Shown piece by piece: positions 25,323-38,497 of a stretch of DNA of 64,000 nucleotides. Every line of letters begins with the position of its first letter. Position 1 is the first letter of the stretch. This DNA is from Patellaria atrata CBS 101060 (taxonomy: Eukaryota > Ascomycota > Dothideomycetes > Patellariales > Patellariaceae). The notes under the pieces are model-generated. The model worked only from the letters and a program-made list of their open reading frames with translations, made no database searches and was not told the origin of the DNA. The stretch is taken from positions 748,315 through 812,314 of the forward strand of contig MU006095.1 in assembly GCA_010093705.1 (NCBI GenBank), written 5' to 3'. The position numbers and the translations under genes were made by a program.

Positions 25323-26115
25323 AGCTAGAAAGCTAGAAAACTAGCGCGCCTCTGCATTGAGCAACCAACAACAAAGTTTTCAAGATGCAAGCAGACGCAG
25401 GGTTTAGGAGACAGGTGTGCTGCACGCACACTGCTTCGATCTTTCAATACCCGCAAGTTGTGACATTCATTCTTTCGTGATGCAATCAGATTTCGGGGAT
25501 CCCACAATGTCTGTCACCACTTTGTCCCACTCCTTCTCAACCGCTCACAACCTCTTGATCTCCCAGGATGATAACCTGGATACGAGCGGGAAGCTATGCT
25601 GCACCACATTTTTTGTTAGTTGTTAAGGTATGCATGGCATCTTGGTAGATTGTCCCCTTCAGTCTTTTGCAATCTTGCGGTCAACACCAGATCGATCAGT
25701 TCAACCGGATCTTCGGACTCACCGTAAACTTCATGTAGCTTAAACCGGCAATTTTCCGATCACCCACAGATGCTAAGAAGTCGAACTTGGGTGGTTAAGA
25801 AGTCATATTGATTCATCTGGTTTGTTTTACATCATTGGTGGCATAACACGTTATCATGATATTGGGTTGAGGACACTGACGTTGCCCTCGCTCTCCTCAT
25901 CTCAAACCTTGCGTCGCTATGATTTGTACATTTAATAATGACTCCACTCGTTCTGCTAATCCGAGAACAAAGCCCGCTTCTAAAGTAGTTCCCGGTCAAG
26001 CTTTAGCAGAAATTTCGCGGTATCTCGGAATGTCTCGGGCCTTTGTGCTACGGTTCCGTCTCACCAATTAAGGCTCCAACTTCACCAGTTTCTTAGTCGC
26101 TCCTCAATTTTCTTC

Positions 26116-27758
<1,643 letters not shown>

Positions 27759-28560
27759 TATGATACTCAATTCTCAAGCAGTTACGGGCCCAAATTTCAA
27801 ACTTAACACCCCAATCTTTTCGGGTCACAAAATAGAGATTAGAAACAACAGAGAGATTCGAAAATCAGCAGAAGCTTTCCCTCAAGTACTAACCACATGA
27901 ACATTTACCCGGAGGTCATCCCGGAGTAGCCGTACCGGCCAAGATGCTTATGAGACACTTGGGCTATACTTGAGGCCAAAAGGTGATCTCGACTCGTACA
28001 TACAGTGGGTTCGAGGCATGGTGTGACGCGGTTGAACTGCGGCGATGACTGTAGTATCGACGCATATCGCCCTCGATTTCAAGCTCCGTCCTCCAATTGT
28101 AAAAGATGATGTTGGCCTGACTACTGAACCGGCAAGGCGGTCAATGGAATTGCGGGCCGTATAACGTCAAAGGCCCGGGTGCCCTCAAGATGATTTCTTC
28201 CTGTATATCCACAGTATACCCGTTGCTGCGAGGGATTTTAGGAGATGAGGGGTAATAATGGCAATCGCGGGGTACAGTACTTTGAGGATCAACCTTAGTG
28301 GCGATGGGATGGGAGAGGGGTGTGCTTCCTCCTCGTCCGATGTTTTGCCAATTTCAAGGAAAACTATCCGACTGACAACAAGTTTGTCTCAGGGATACCA
28401 AATCTTCAGCGTTAAACATACCGTAAAAGGAAGGTTGAGATAAGCTCAACTACTATATATCATGCCGCCATGACTGCTTCAGCCAGGCTCGGGTAGAACT
28501 ATCTACAGATTTCAGGAATCAGTATGGGACATTGCATAATTGACCCACTCATAGATTAAT
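27759..28560. promoter_or_regulatory. Divergent promoter GH1 / DUF1479 gene
   Basis: About 800 bp between two divergent starts. Several CGG/CCG triplets (27908-27940 and near 28130) have the look of Zn2Cys6-factor half sites, but spacing is not diagnostic. A CTATATAT box lies near 28451 and a GTACAGTAC palindrome near 28272. Co-regulation is an inference. Confidence 0.35.
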
Positions 28561-30467
28561 ATGACGCCAATTATAAAGGGCGCGAGCCGCGTCTTCGCAA
28601 CCGGGAAATTCGGGAACGCTCTTAAGCCTCAAGCTCGAACTGCTGGAGGGTTAGCTGCAGCGTCCGCGAAACGAGCGGGAGATATATCTGATGCGTTTGT
28701 GTCGTTGAGCGGACAGGACTTCAAGCCTTTGGAACCTCGATATGCGGATATCAAAGCTGAACTGATTCGAGGGCGAGAAAAGGAGGTCGAAGCCTCGTTT
28801 CACCGTCTACTCAATGATTTGAAGAAAGAAATACCTCTCATCGCGCGAGAGGGATCGAAGATTATTCCTGAGATCCAGCTTGAAGATGTTGATAATGCGT
28901 CGGATCACTTCCGATCGGAGCTCAAGAAAAGGGGCGTTGCTGTAGTGAGGGGCGTGGTACCAGAAAAGGAAGCACTGCAACTTAAGGAAGAATTGAAGGA
29001 ATATATCAGAAATAACCCTCAAACTAAAGGTAAGTGGAATCAAGTCCAAACTTGTGACATTTTCAAGTGGATGCGTGCGATATCAGAGGCCCTTTAATCC
29101 CCCTGTTCCCCTGTTACTCCATCCCTCTGTCCCCTATTCTCCCTCTGTCCCCTACTATTCCTCTTCCCTTATTCTTCCTTTTCCCTTATTCTTCCCTTTC
29201 CCTTATTCTTCCTCTTCCCTTATTCATCGTTCCCCTATCTTCCCTATTTTATAATCATATGCTAACACATGAACAGCATTTCCTGCCGATAATCCACAGG
29301 TTTTCGAACTATATTGGTCTCCATCTCAAATCAAAGCCAGAGGCCATCCAAATCTATTGAGAACGCAGCAGTTTCTAATGGAATTCTGGTATTCGAAGGA
29401 CCCCAATGCCCCTATATCACCATCGCACCCAATATCTTACGCAGACCGGCTACGTATGCGGCTTCCTGGAGATGCAAAATTTGCCCTAGGGTGAGACAAC
29501 CCTCACCCCCCCCTACAAAATCTCCTTTCCTATCCAAAAACCGCACGCATTCTTAACTTTCGCCATCTTTTTTCTCCTAAAAACCATATAACCCCTAACA
29601 TCCTACAGCCCTCATGTCGACGGCGGCTCCGTCGAACGGTGGGACCCAGCAGGCTACGGCCGCGGCCACGTCTACACCTCCATTTTCAGCGGATCCTGGG
29701 AGTCCTACACGGCCTGGGAGCCCTCTTCCCGGCTATACGCCGTGTCGGACCTGCACCAAGGCGTCGGCGCTTGCTCCATGTTCCGCATGTTCCAAGGCTG
29801 GCTCTCGCTCTCGCACACCGGTCCCGGCGAGGGGACTCTCCTCGTGAACCCGCTGCTCGAGAAAGCAACCGCTTACTATCTCCTTCGGCCGTTTTTCTCG
29901 CCTGTACGGGGTTGGACTGAGGGAATGGGAAAGCGGGAACGGGATGTTTTCCTGGCGCCTGAGAATTGGAGGATCGATGAGACGCAGACGAGCTGGTTGC
30001 AGGGTGCAACACCTGGCCATGGACAGGAATTACATGAGACTCTGCACCCGCATCTCGATCTTGCGAAGTCTATGGTTCATGTCCCGAACGTTGGTCCGGG
30101 CGATTACGTGGTCTGGCATGCCGACACGATTCACGCGGTTGATAAAATCCATAATGGAATGAGTGACAGCAGTGTTATGTACATCCCCGTGTGTCCGTTG
30201 ACGGAGGATAATGCACGGTTTTTGGTAAGGCAGAGAGAAGCGTTTGTGCAGGGGGCGCCGAGTCCGGATTTTGGAGGCGGGGTTGGTGAAGCGGAACATG
30301 TTGGTCGAGTGAGAGTGGAGGATGCAGTTGACAAGATGAGGCTGACTCCTGCGGCGAAGAGGGCGTTTGGATTGGAGAAGTGGGATAGTGATGATACGGC
30401 AGATTTGCAGTCGAGCCAGAGAGAGGTTCTGGACAGAGCGAATAAGATACTGGGTTTTTATGGTTAA
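28561..30467 (+). CDS. DUF1479 family (YbiU-like) putative 2OG-Fe(II) oxygenase
   Basis: Exons 28561-29029, 29277-29490 and 29609-30467 encode 513 residues. The N-terminal 50 residues are basic and Ala-rich and may be a mitochondrial leader (GASRVFATGKFGNALKPQAR). The second exon carries VFELYWSPSQIKARGHPN, and its splice to exon 3 gives GPHVDGGSVERW (H230-x-D232); the distal His is in WHADTIHAVD (H403). This H-x-D...H layout and the overall sequence match DUF1479, a PhyH-like cupin dioxygenase family with unknown substrate. Intron 1 (29030-29276) ends with a clear GCTAAC branch site and is filled by a pyrimidine minisatellite. Intron 2 is 118 bp. Confidence 0.87.
29098..29240 (+). repeat. 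Pyrimidine-rich minisatellite in an intron
   Basis: Inside the first intron of the DUF1479 gene, units of the form CCCTTATTCTTCC and CCTCTGTCCCCTA recur in tandem with small changes. The array is almost free of G on the coding strand and lies just before the branch site at about 29260. Confidence 0.8.
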
Positions 30468-30566
30468 TGGTATGTATGTATCTTTTGCGCTATTTACTAC
30501 AATTACAATTTCCCTTGATGTCAATCATCCCGACACAGATCTCCTGCGATGTTTCGTCTCCTGACT

Positions 30567-31189
30567 TCAAATGATGGTGGCAGAGCAGTTTAACTCGTAC
30601 CCTTCCTTCTCTAAATCCTTTTCCTGGCTCTCATCAAGGTAGAGAGCGGACATGAACAGCTTACCCTCGCGCCTTTCCATGACCAGGGGACTCGCTCTTC
30701 GCGGATTCCTAGTTAGACATAATCTCGAAAGACCACAGAAGAGATAACCAAAGAACAAGGGATTTCCCGAATCGTCATACCCACAAACACTATCTCGGCT
30801 GTATCTAAAGTAACTCTCTCCTAGCTTTAATAGATTGAAGCCGTTGGAGATGGCAGTAGGCATATGGAAGACATCCTTCATAACCACGATGCGCGCACGA
30901 GCTCCTTCCACCGGTAACTCGATGATTTTCAGTACGACATCCCTGACACCGATGGTGCAACTGACGCCCTTGATTTGGCGATAGCTGTGAAAGGAGGATC
31001 GTGTTTTGGCGTAAGAATGGCCACGACCAGTGATGATCCAATCATAGCAACGGTTGGAATCATGTTTGGGTTCCGGCTCAGGTTAGGGCTGAAGCTGCTG
31101 TTCCCGTTCTTCTCGTTGACGTTGCTTCCCCTTTCCTTCTGTTTGAAATATTCTGACAGCTCCCTAGTAGCCACCGATATTCCCGCCAT
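30567..31189 (-). CDS. Unresolved coding-like region, two overlapping frames
   Basis: One minus frame (31189 down to 30929) starts MAGISVATRELSEYFKQKER and contains a hydrophobic stretch TVAMIGSSLVVAIL. A second frame, shifted by one base, is open from about 31070 down to 30567 and reads SYRQIKGVSCTIGVRDVVLK, then SNGFNLLKLGESYFRYSRDS, ending EGYELNCSATII. Both look coding and overlap by about 140 bases, so either an intron I could not place or a frameshift joins them. I recognise no family. It could be a small orphan membrane protein gene or a decaying gene. Confidence 0.33.
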
Positions 31190-31537
31190 AGATGTTCGAG
31201 TCTGCCATTTTCTATTTCGACTGATCTGTACAATTTATCGTCAGCTGAGCTCACCATTGGTATTACAGTTGAACCAAAGGCAAGGTATGGTACCTTGGAC
31301 GAGTTTGTATCACAGTGAAATATCAAGAGGACCGAAAAGGGGAACAAGAGCTGGCGTTCTGTGAATCCAGGAACTCGGAATGTTTAGAGCGGGTAGGATG
31401 AAGAATCCTGGAAATGGGTTGGTGCGGAAGGATTATATTTCCAGGAGAGATGAAGCTAGATGCATGGGCGCGGTTTCCTCCTTTACTATATCTCAGTGCT
31501 TCCTTCTCTGTGTCAGTACCTCCTTCCTTCCGGTCCC

Positions 31538-32070
31538 CTAGTTGAGTAAGATACTGCTGGCCTCGCTCATCAATCTGGAAGCATACACAGGTAGTCGATT
31601 TTTGGCATACGAGGCCCCGCTGACCAGCATCCAATCCCAGCAGCGCCGGCGTTGAGGCTTCTTCTTCTTGGCCTTCGAGTTCGATCTTGGCTTGGGAGAT
31701 TCCGTCACACTCGGCTTATAGGTCCCATTGAGCTCTTCTGTCTGCTCAGAGACGTGGGCTTGCTTCGACTTCCTCTTACGCCTGGGTTTCCGCTTCTTTT
31801 GTCCCCCTAGTCTCTACATTAGTTCCTCTTCATGCTTGGTTTTGAGGGTTTGATCGTTACTATTGTGTCCGTCCGTTGTTTCCTCTTTCACTTCAGGAAA
31901 CGTTGTGATTTCTTCTGGTACTTCTTCCACCTCAACTTTTATCATCTGTTCCCCCTTCTCAGGTTCTGGTCGAACATTCTTGTATCCTTTGCGGTAACCT
32001 CGATATCTTTTCTTTCACTTCGGCAGTTCCGCTCCCTCTCGCTTTTCCTCTGACTTCTTGTGATACTCTT
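31538..32070 (-). pseudogene. Degenerate lysine-rich fossil, possibly LTR-retroelement derived
   Basis: A minus-strand frame of about 530 bp is strongly coding-like, rich in Lys, Arg and Glu, and ends in a Trp/Ser/Gly segment that resembles the region around the gag-protease boundary in copia-like elements and in fungal genes derived from them. It is broken (about two breaks). No terminal repeats, reverse transcriptase or integrase were found beside it. The retroelement origin is a weak inference, and a decayed host gene is the alternative. Lack of flanking element parts suggests it is old. Confidence 0.3.
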
Positions 32071-34101
32071 TAACGTCATTCCAATATTCAGCCATCTCGC
32101 CCATTGTGGCGGTTTTATTACTATAAAACTTCGAGCTTTAGTTAGCTGTGGTTTGATGAGAATGTCGAATTGGGGTTGTACCTTGAGAAAGGTCGATATT
32201 CTTTCTACGAACGATAATCAAAGTGAACGGATTGAAAAGAGCGTTACTTGACAAGAATCAAGGATAAAATTGACAATTAGTATCTGTGAAACGAAACGGA
32301 CGTATGAATATAATTCATAAAGCAATTGACCGAAAAATTTGTGGTGTACAGAGTTTTTATATGCAGTCTAGAAGTCGATATTTGTCGTCGGGAGCGATTC
32401 CGGAATACTTTATTGGCCCAGGAGGGTAAGGTCTGGTTGTCATAGCGTCTGGTATCAAACGGAAACGGAACATCTCAGTTCTCCTAAGGAATATAACTAT
32501 CTCGAGGCACGAATATTCAAGGCCCCATTGAAGTCACAATACCTAAACCATCGAATAATTTCTCAGATCTGAGCATATTTAGATATGGTATACTGTACGT
32601 AGTACGGTCGGCGGGAACGAGCCATGTGGTATGAGTTTGGGTGAACGGCTGAGTATTCGAATTTCCGAAAAAGCCCATTTTGATCCGTGTGAGACTAATG
32701 GGGGGCTAAGTATCACTGTAGGTAAAATATAATTCCTACTCTCGTACGAGCGGCGTCAAAATCGCTATTGATCCCTTACGTCGCTGCAAATACCGTGACC
32801 ATCGAAAAAGTTACGCTTTTGTAGTCCATAACAGCGCGTAACATGATAGTGTCTTCATTGCCGAGTCAATTTTACACAGTCTCAAGTCGTTGCTAACTTC
32901 AAAGCCTGATTACTCACGATATCGTATATTCCATAGATCGTAGTTCCGTTATTTTAACCTTCAATTCGGTTGCAATCGAAGGAAGCACACCGAACCGACG
33001 GCACGGTACCGAGGGTACAAGCTTCCCCCGGACGCCGAATATCGCTTCCGAGAGGTTGGTACGAGGTATAGATGGCTTTGAGGAATGATGAACGAGGCTG
33101 AGCCAGGGTGGAGAGTATCTTTCCCGTCACATGAAGAGTTACGGCGCCTTGTTATTTTTCAAATACTCTTTAAAGATCAGGCTAATGAAGGGTTTATGAA
33201 ATACAGTACTCCGTATAAGAGGTTATTCTATGGACCTTCGATCATAAATTAAGGCCCCTATTACGGAATAAAGCTTTATACTATTCAATTAATGGTATAA
33301 GAAAACGTCTCCGAGCCTTCCACCGTTCGAAGAGGGATGCGATTTGGGAGAAAAAAAAAATCCGAACCCACATAGTTCTTAACTTCTCCCCCGAATTAGA
33401 TCCACTCAGGCGACATTCCCGACATTGTATCGCTCTTTCCCTCTACGGTTCTTTTCTGTGCAGTCCCGATGGGTGTGTTTCACCAAATGATTCATGTCTC
33501 CGAGGCACCGGGTGTTGGTCATCGATTCCTTTCCAGGTTCAAATTAACTCAGATAGGTAGAAAGTGAGGTAAGTGCTTGAATATGAAATACTAGGTGTGG
33601 CTGGGGACTATACTTTATATCTTTCCAAGAGTTGATCGAAGATGGGCGATCTAAACTTAAGAATACGTATTGTCGGAGACTGCATATGTGATCAATTGCA
33701 TGACACCATGACGAGTCAGGTAGGTTAGTCATTTGTTCACCTACATGCAGCTTACCTTCCTATTAGTAATTGAGTCAATCAGCTGTATTATAAATTCCTA
33801 CTACGAAGACTTTCTAAATTTATGTTCTACAAAATTTCAATTTGGCTGAATGTCTAGTTATGAACACTTCACCGATCGCTGAGGAGACTTAGAATATTGG
33901 CTGTTGGTCTGCTGGTGGAGAGATTGGATCCTAACTTCAATTTTGGCCTTGCGGATGACGAACGTTGGAGGCGTGCTATCGCTCGCACTTCCTTCACGGC
34001 AGAAGGGGAGAACAGCGTAGAGTCTAAGAGCTGATATACACCATCTCTTGCCTTCGATACCACGTACCACTCTAACCCGATGATACGTATCATCAAGATT
34101 T
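32071..34101. other. Intergenic, AT-rich
   Basis: About 2 kb with no supported gene. It has a run of A (near 33351), a TACTGTACGTAGTAC palindromic stretch near 32591, and scattered short frames only. No tRNA or transposon signal was recognised. Confidence 0.5.
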
Positions 34102-34574
34102 CTAATAACTACCCAGCCCGTACATCACGCCCAACACCCTACTTCCACCCTCCAGAACCCCCGAAGAAGCCCTCCACACCGCGACCCATTTGCCATACCA
34201 ACACGATATCTTTCTACTCATCCGTATTATGACAACCCCCCTTCCTTGCCTCAAGGCAAACGATATACACTCACCTCAGCGAACGAGCTGACAGGACATC
34301 CCACACATGTAAACCCCGTACAGCAAACCTCCACCTCCGTACCAAATCCCTCACGTGCCGGGGAGAACTGTACGCTAGATCTTGCTCGCTGTATCTGATG
34401 TAAACGTACCGCTGCATACGCATGCTTTGGGACAGCTGCTGTACGAATACAGGGTCACTATCAAGCTGTCGTATCTCGCCCTGCATCAGTGGTGAGTATG
34501 AGTCGCCACGAGGCTGAGATGGGGTATTGCGGTGCACGAATCGTTCAGGCTTTGAGTCGACAGGCCGTGTTGAG
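34102..34574 (-). CDS. Orphan coding region, 3' part of a gene
   Basis: Two exons join in frame: 34574-34275 and 34213-34102, across a 61-bp intron with a consensus AG|GTGAGT donor and GAGTAG acceptor. An upstream acceptor (TTCTAACAG) precedes 34574, so at least one earlier exon is expected but was not placed; a candidate frame lies at 34934-34719. The peptide starts STRPVDSKPERFVHRNTPSQ, contains QRYVYIRYSEQDLAYSS and RDLVRRWRFAVRGLHVWDVL, and ends VLGVMYGLGSY. It is basic and has no recognised domain. The splice fit argues for a real gene; the missing start keeps confidence low. Confidence 0.38.
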
Positions 34575-35077
34575 CTGTTAGAACAAAAGAGTTATAATAT
34601 CAGAATACAACTATACGGTTAAGCTACCCTATCAAATTTTCCAAGTTTATATTTATAATATGTATCTTACCCAGTACCGATACTACTAAGATGTGATACT
34701 ACTATGAACGACTTCGTGCTAGAATCGAGACTTTTCTTTCCTCCATAATGCCATATAGATGCCCTGTAAATTAATCATCTCCATCCCCGCTGCCGTCGTA
34801 TGGGACTTATATCCTTCGACGTTCTTCCCATACCTCACATAAATAGAAATGTGTAAATAAATAAGCGTAGATTTCATCTTCTCCAAGTGGAGTGCCCAGA
34901 GCCCATCATTCAAAACCCTAACACCGGGAAACAATAACTTCCTAAGCCTAAGAAACGATACGACGCTCGCTCAAAAGAATAATAGACGATTAGGTGAGTA
35001 ATAATAGACTCCGTTCTTCCCCCTATTTCCAATAACCCTGCGAGGGACAAGGGTTTCAATCTCCAGTTCACCTAGCC
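34575..35077. other. Region between orphan gene and BOI-type gene
   Basis: About 500 bp. A minus frame at 34934-34719 includes HLEKMKSTLIYLHISIYVRY and might be an upstream exon of the orphan gene or part of the 3' end of the BOI-type gene. It is otherwise AT-rich without signals. Confidence 0.35.
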
Positions 35078-38000
35078 TCACTTTACCTCCAACTCATCTT
35101 TCTCGCTGATCGGTGGTACCGTACTCTCGCTCCTTTCGTCCACACTCCCTTTTCCCTCACTTCCCCCCTCTTCCCCCTCCACATCTTGCAATCCCAACCC
35201 GAGACCCTTTTCCTCCCCGTCCGCATCGTCCCTGAGCGCAGGGGGGCGTTGTCGCATAGCCCTCGCCTTCGCCAGACTGATCGTCTTCTGATTATAAGTA
35301 CTGACAACCTTGACCCCTATATCCCGATCGATCGTCGCTTTCATCATCGCTGCCATCCACAGCCTCCCCAATTCCAAGCTTTCGACTGCAAAGTAGTGAA
35401 CCGTCGGTTTGGTGAAGTTGACGCCCTTGGAGAGACCGTTGCGCGGGGGCACGAGCTTGAAGATGAACATGCTGGTGGTCGGCTTGGTGGTCGGCGACGG
35501 CGCGACAACGGCGCCGGCGATGGAGCTGAAGACCTGCCCGGTGCCGGGTTGGGGCGAGATGGGCGGGGAAGCGGCGCCGGTTAATGACGCATGGAGACCC
35601 GTAAGGCGCTCTTCGTTCGCGGGTAATACGCGATGGCCGCTGATGTCGATGAGCCCCTTCTCTTCCGTGTCGTTCTCGGAGTAGTAGTACGATAAGCGTC
35701 GACCGCGAAGGACGAAAAGGCGCGATTTCCACGTTGTCATTAGGTTTGAAGAGCGCTTTTTCATCCAGCCTGAGAAATCGCAACCTTCCATTTGTTCTTT
35801 GGGGGTCTTTTTCTGCAGACCCCGCGTGTAGGCGGAGGTGGCCTTTTTGCTTTTGGCACCACGGCGGGTAGAGGTGGTCGTGGTGGCGGAGATTGGAGTA
35901 TGGCCTCCCGAGGAAGCTGTTGTTGACCGTGCAACGGAGCTGGCGGCAGGGTCGAAGTCGAAGGATTTGCTTGTGCCGGAGGGAGTGGAAGAGCCGGTGC
36001 GGATGGGAGACTGGAGGGGAGACTCTTTGATCGGAGATGGGATGCTGGTGGTAGGGGAACTTGCCGCGGCCTTTTCACCGCCGGTTATGGCGTCGGAGAT
36101 TGCGCGGAGACCTAATGCACGGCCTTTGAAGAAACTTGAATGCGCAACGGGAGACGGTTGGCCGGTCGATGATGCTTCACTGCCTAGGGCCGGAGAGAAG
36201 GCAACGGCGTCAATGCTAGGTGAGTGACCGTAGTCGAGCTTGGTCACCGTTGGAGACATGTCACGCCCTGATGACAAAGGCCTTAGTTGTGTCTCGCTGG
36301 CAACACGATTACTCTTCTTCTGACTAGGAGAGTAGTAAATCGACTTTGCCCCTCCCAACAGGCTCGCGTTGTCACGAGCCGTTGAGTCGGTGCTCCCCAT
36401 TCGCGAGTGCGAGTAGCCACTCCTTCTCTTGCCTTCGGTATTGAAACTTGAATTGCGTGAGTGGCCCGCCGTGTTCTTCCTCAGCACGTTACGACCACTC
36501 TTGCGATTGTCGACCTCGTTTCCGGAGAAGTAACCACGATCGAGTTCAGCAGAGGAAACTACAGTCAAGCCTAGTTCGCTCATGGGTTCGTATTTGGGAC
36601 CAGCCGTACTGATGGAATGAGAATGTGAATGTGAATGTGAGTGCATCGATGGAGTTGCACGCCCGTTTCCAGCTGCTGATTGGCGTCCAGACATGGTCCA
36701 GCTCCTGTCGATTGATGCCTGTTTTCTGTGACCGATAGGTTGCGGAGGTGCGGAGATTTTGAATGACTCTGTTGATTTGGATGGTCCGTTTGCAGCAAAA
36801 TCTATGGATGAGTGTCTGCGGTTGTGGTTCATATTTCGTACAGAGGCAGCTGATGGTCGTGTTGGCCCAGGGCCATCTAATGAGGGGGAAGGAGTCATAT
36901 TCACACGTGATGCCATTCCGGAGTCTATACCGGGAGGAGGGAACGGCATGCCTGGATCGACATGCGGACTTGAAGCCGTTTGATGTTTTACCGCCGGTGC
37001 TATTGGCGGTGCCATCCGAGGTATCGTTCCGGGCAACGTGATTGCCGGTGGGGAAGTCACGGGTTTATGCGGTATACCACGGGAATCAACAGATGCAGGA
37101 GCGACTGGAGGTGATAATGCATGTGAGGAAGTAACGTTAAACACTGTTGCTGGTGCTGCATTCTCAAACGGCAGTTTCCCAATTTGACCTTGTGATGATT
37201 GTCGAACCGTATTTTGTCTGGACGGCGGGGATTTTGGACTTTCCCTAAGACTTGGAATCCGGGGTAAGACTGTGGTCATGGAAGTACTTCTATTTCTGTT
37301 TGAATCCGCACCTGCCGTACTATCCTCGTTTGTATGTATCACCGATCCAACCCTTGATGTCGGTTTCGACGTTTTGCTCGCCTTTACTTCTTGCTGCAGC
37401 GCTTTAATCTTATGCCATGTACGCAGTCTACGACCCACAGGACCGAGGTCAAATTCCTTTAAGAATATTGATGATTGATCCATGCCTAGTAATACCTCAC
37501 CGGATATTTCTTGCTCGATGAATACTTCGCAATGCCGTTTCTCCACTCCATTATCCTCCAAATATCCTGCAACCATATCGGGACTCCATTGTGACACCTC
37601 TTCTTCAGTATGTACTGTTTGCTCCTCCTCGTCTGTTTCATGTCCATTGATGTACGAGAGCCGATGGTCCAGATGGCTGCTATACTCGCTTCCGGAATCA
37701 TTGCCTCGTCTCTCCAATGTGATCAGACTATGACGTGGAGTGTTCATGTCTGTTATATGTTCATCTATCACACTTAACGTCTCGTTCATCACCGGACTGG
37801 TCTGAGCAGCAGTCATCGCCATACTGAGACTTCGAGAAGCCGCACCGGCCGCCGCAGAAGGTTGCGCCTCAGGTTGAGGGAATGAAGCCTGTAGTGGTAG
37901 TGTGGTAGCGATAGGAGGAGAAGGTGAGATTTCTTCTACAATTGGCGGAGAGGAATATACATTGTTACCTTCCGGTACAATTGATGATTGCGAGCCCTGT

Positions 38001-38497
38001 ACATATGGCGGTGGAATCTCGTCTTCGGCCTTCTGCGTAAAACTATGTGCCGCGGATTTTATGGATGTTTGTGTATTATTACGTTGATGCGAAGCAGAGT
38101 TCAGAGTAGGTTTAGGGGCGGGTGTGGTATATACTATAATGGTAGATTGTAATTTTAGCAATCCTCTTCGCGGAGCATTAGGATGACATTGCGGGGCCAA
38201 TCTCACCTTCTGGGAATAATCCCGTGTTACCATTTTGTAGATGTTTTCCGAGAAACCAGGCATCGCCAAATTCATCATCACGTTCTATGAGTTCAATTCG
38301 GTCTCCTCGAGCAAGGCTAAGTTCGTCGACAGTACGGGCCACGAAGTCATCTGGACCATAATTCTGTCAGTACCAATTCGACGATGGTGTAAACAACACT
38401 CTGATTACACCGTCCGTCTGAGGTATGGGGAATTCTCACGAATGACCATGAGGATATCTCCTGGCTGCGCCTGGTCCATCTGCTGTTTTGTAGCCAT
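35078..38497 (-). CDS. BOI-type polarity scaffold, SH3-SAM-PH
   Basis: Exons 38497-38440, 38350-38207 and 38133-35078 encode 1085 residues. Splicing joins MVIHDFVARTVDELSLARGD and continues GDAWFLGKHLQNGNTGLFPE, a complete SH3 domain at about residues 15-70, then VYTTPAPKP. A SAM domain lies at about 247-312 (SQWSPDMVAGYLEDNG). A long Ser/Pro-rich disordered region follows, including an (HS)n run at about residues 565-575. A PH domain lies at about 850-1000 (FSGWMKKRSSNLMTTWKSRL), with a low-complexity insert. This is the layout of yeast Boi1/Boi2, which bind Cdc42/Bem1 and phosphoinositides at growth sites and help exocytosis. The hyphal-tip role is by analogy. Introns are 89 and 73 bp. Confidence 0.93.

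Larger units (their letters stand above)
21080..26115. other. Gene-poor region
   Basis: About 5 kb separates the bZIP gene from the beta-glucosidase. A CT-rich leader followed by a short ATG frame occurs near 22068 but closes quickly. Most frames are short and overlapping. One longer frame at 24915-25322 is listed separately. A hairpin lies at 23953-23995 and GTAC palindromes near 23592 and 24564. No transposon protein, terminal repeat pair or RNA gene was recognised. The part next to the bZIP start is likely its long regulatory region. Confidence 0.5.

Noticed and set aside
27940-28030. Possible tRNA (GGTTCGAGGC box)
   Set aside because: The T-loop-like string has no matching acceptor stem, D arm or anticodon arm at the right spacing.
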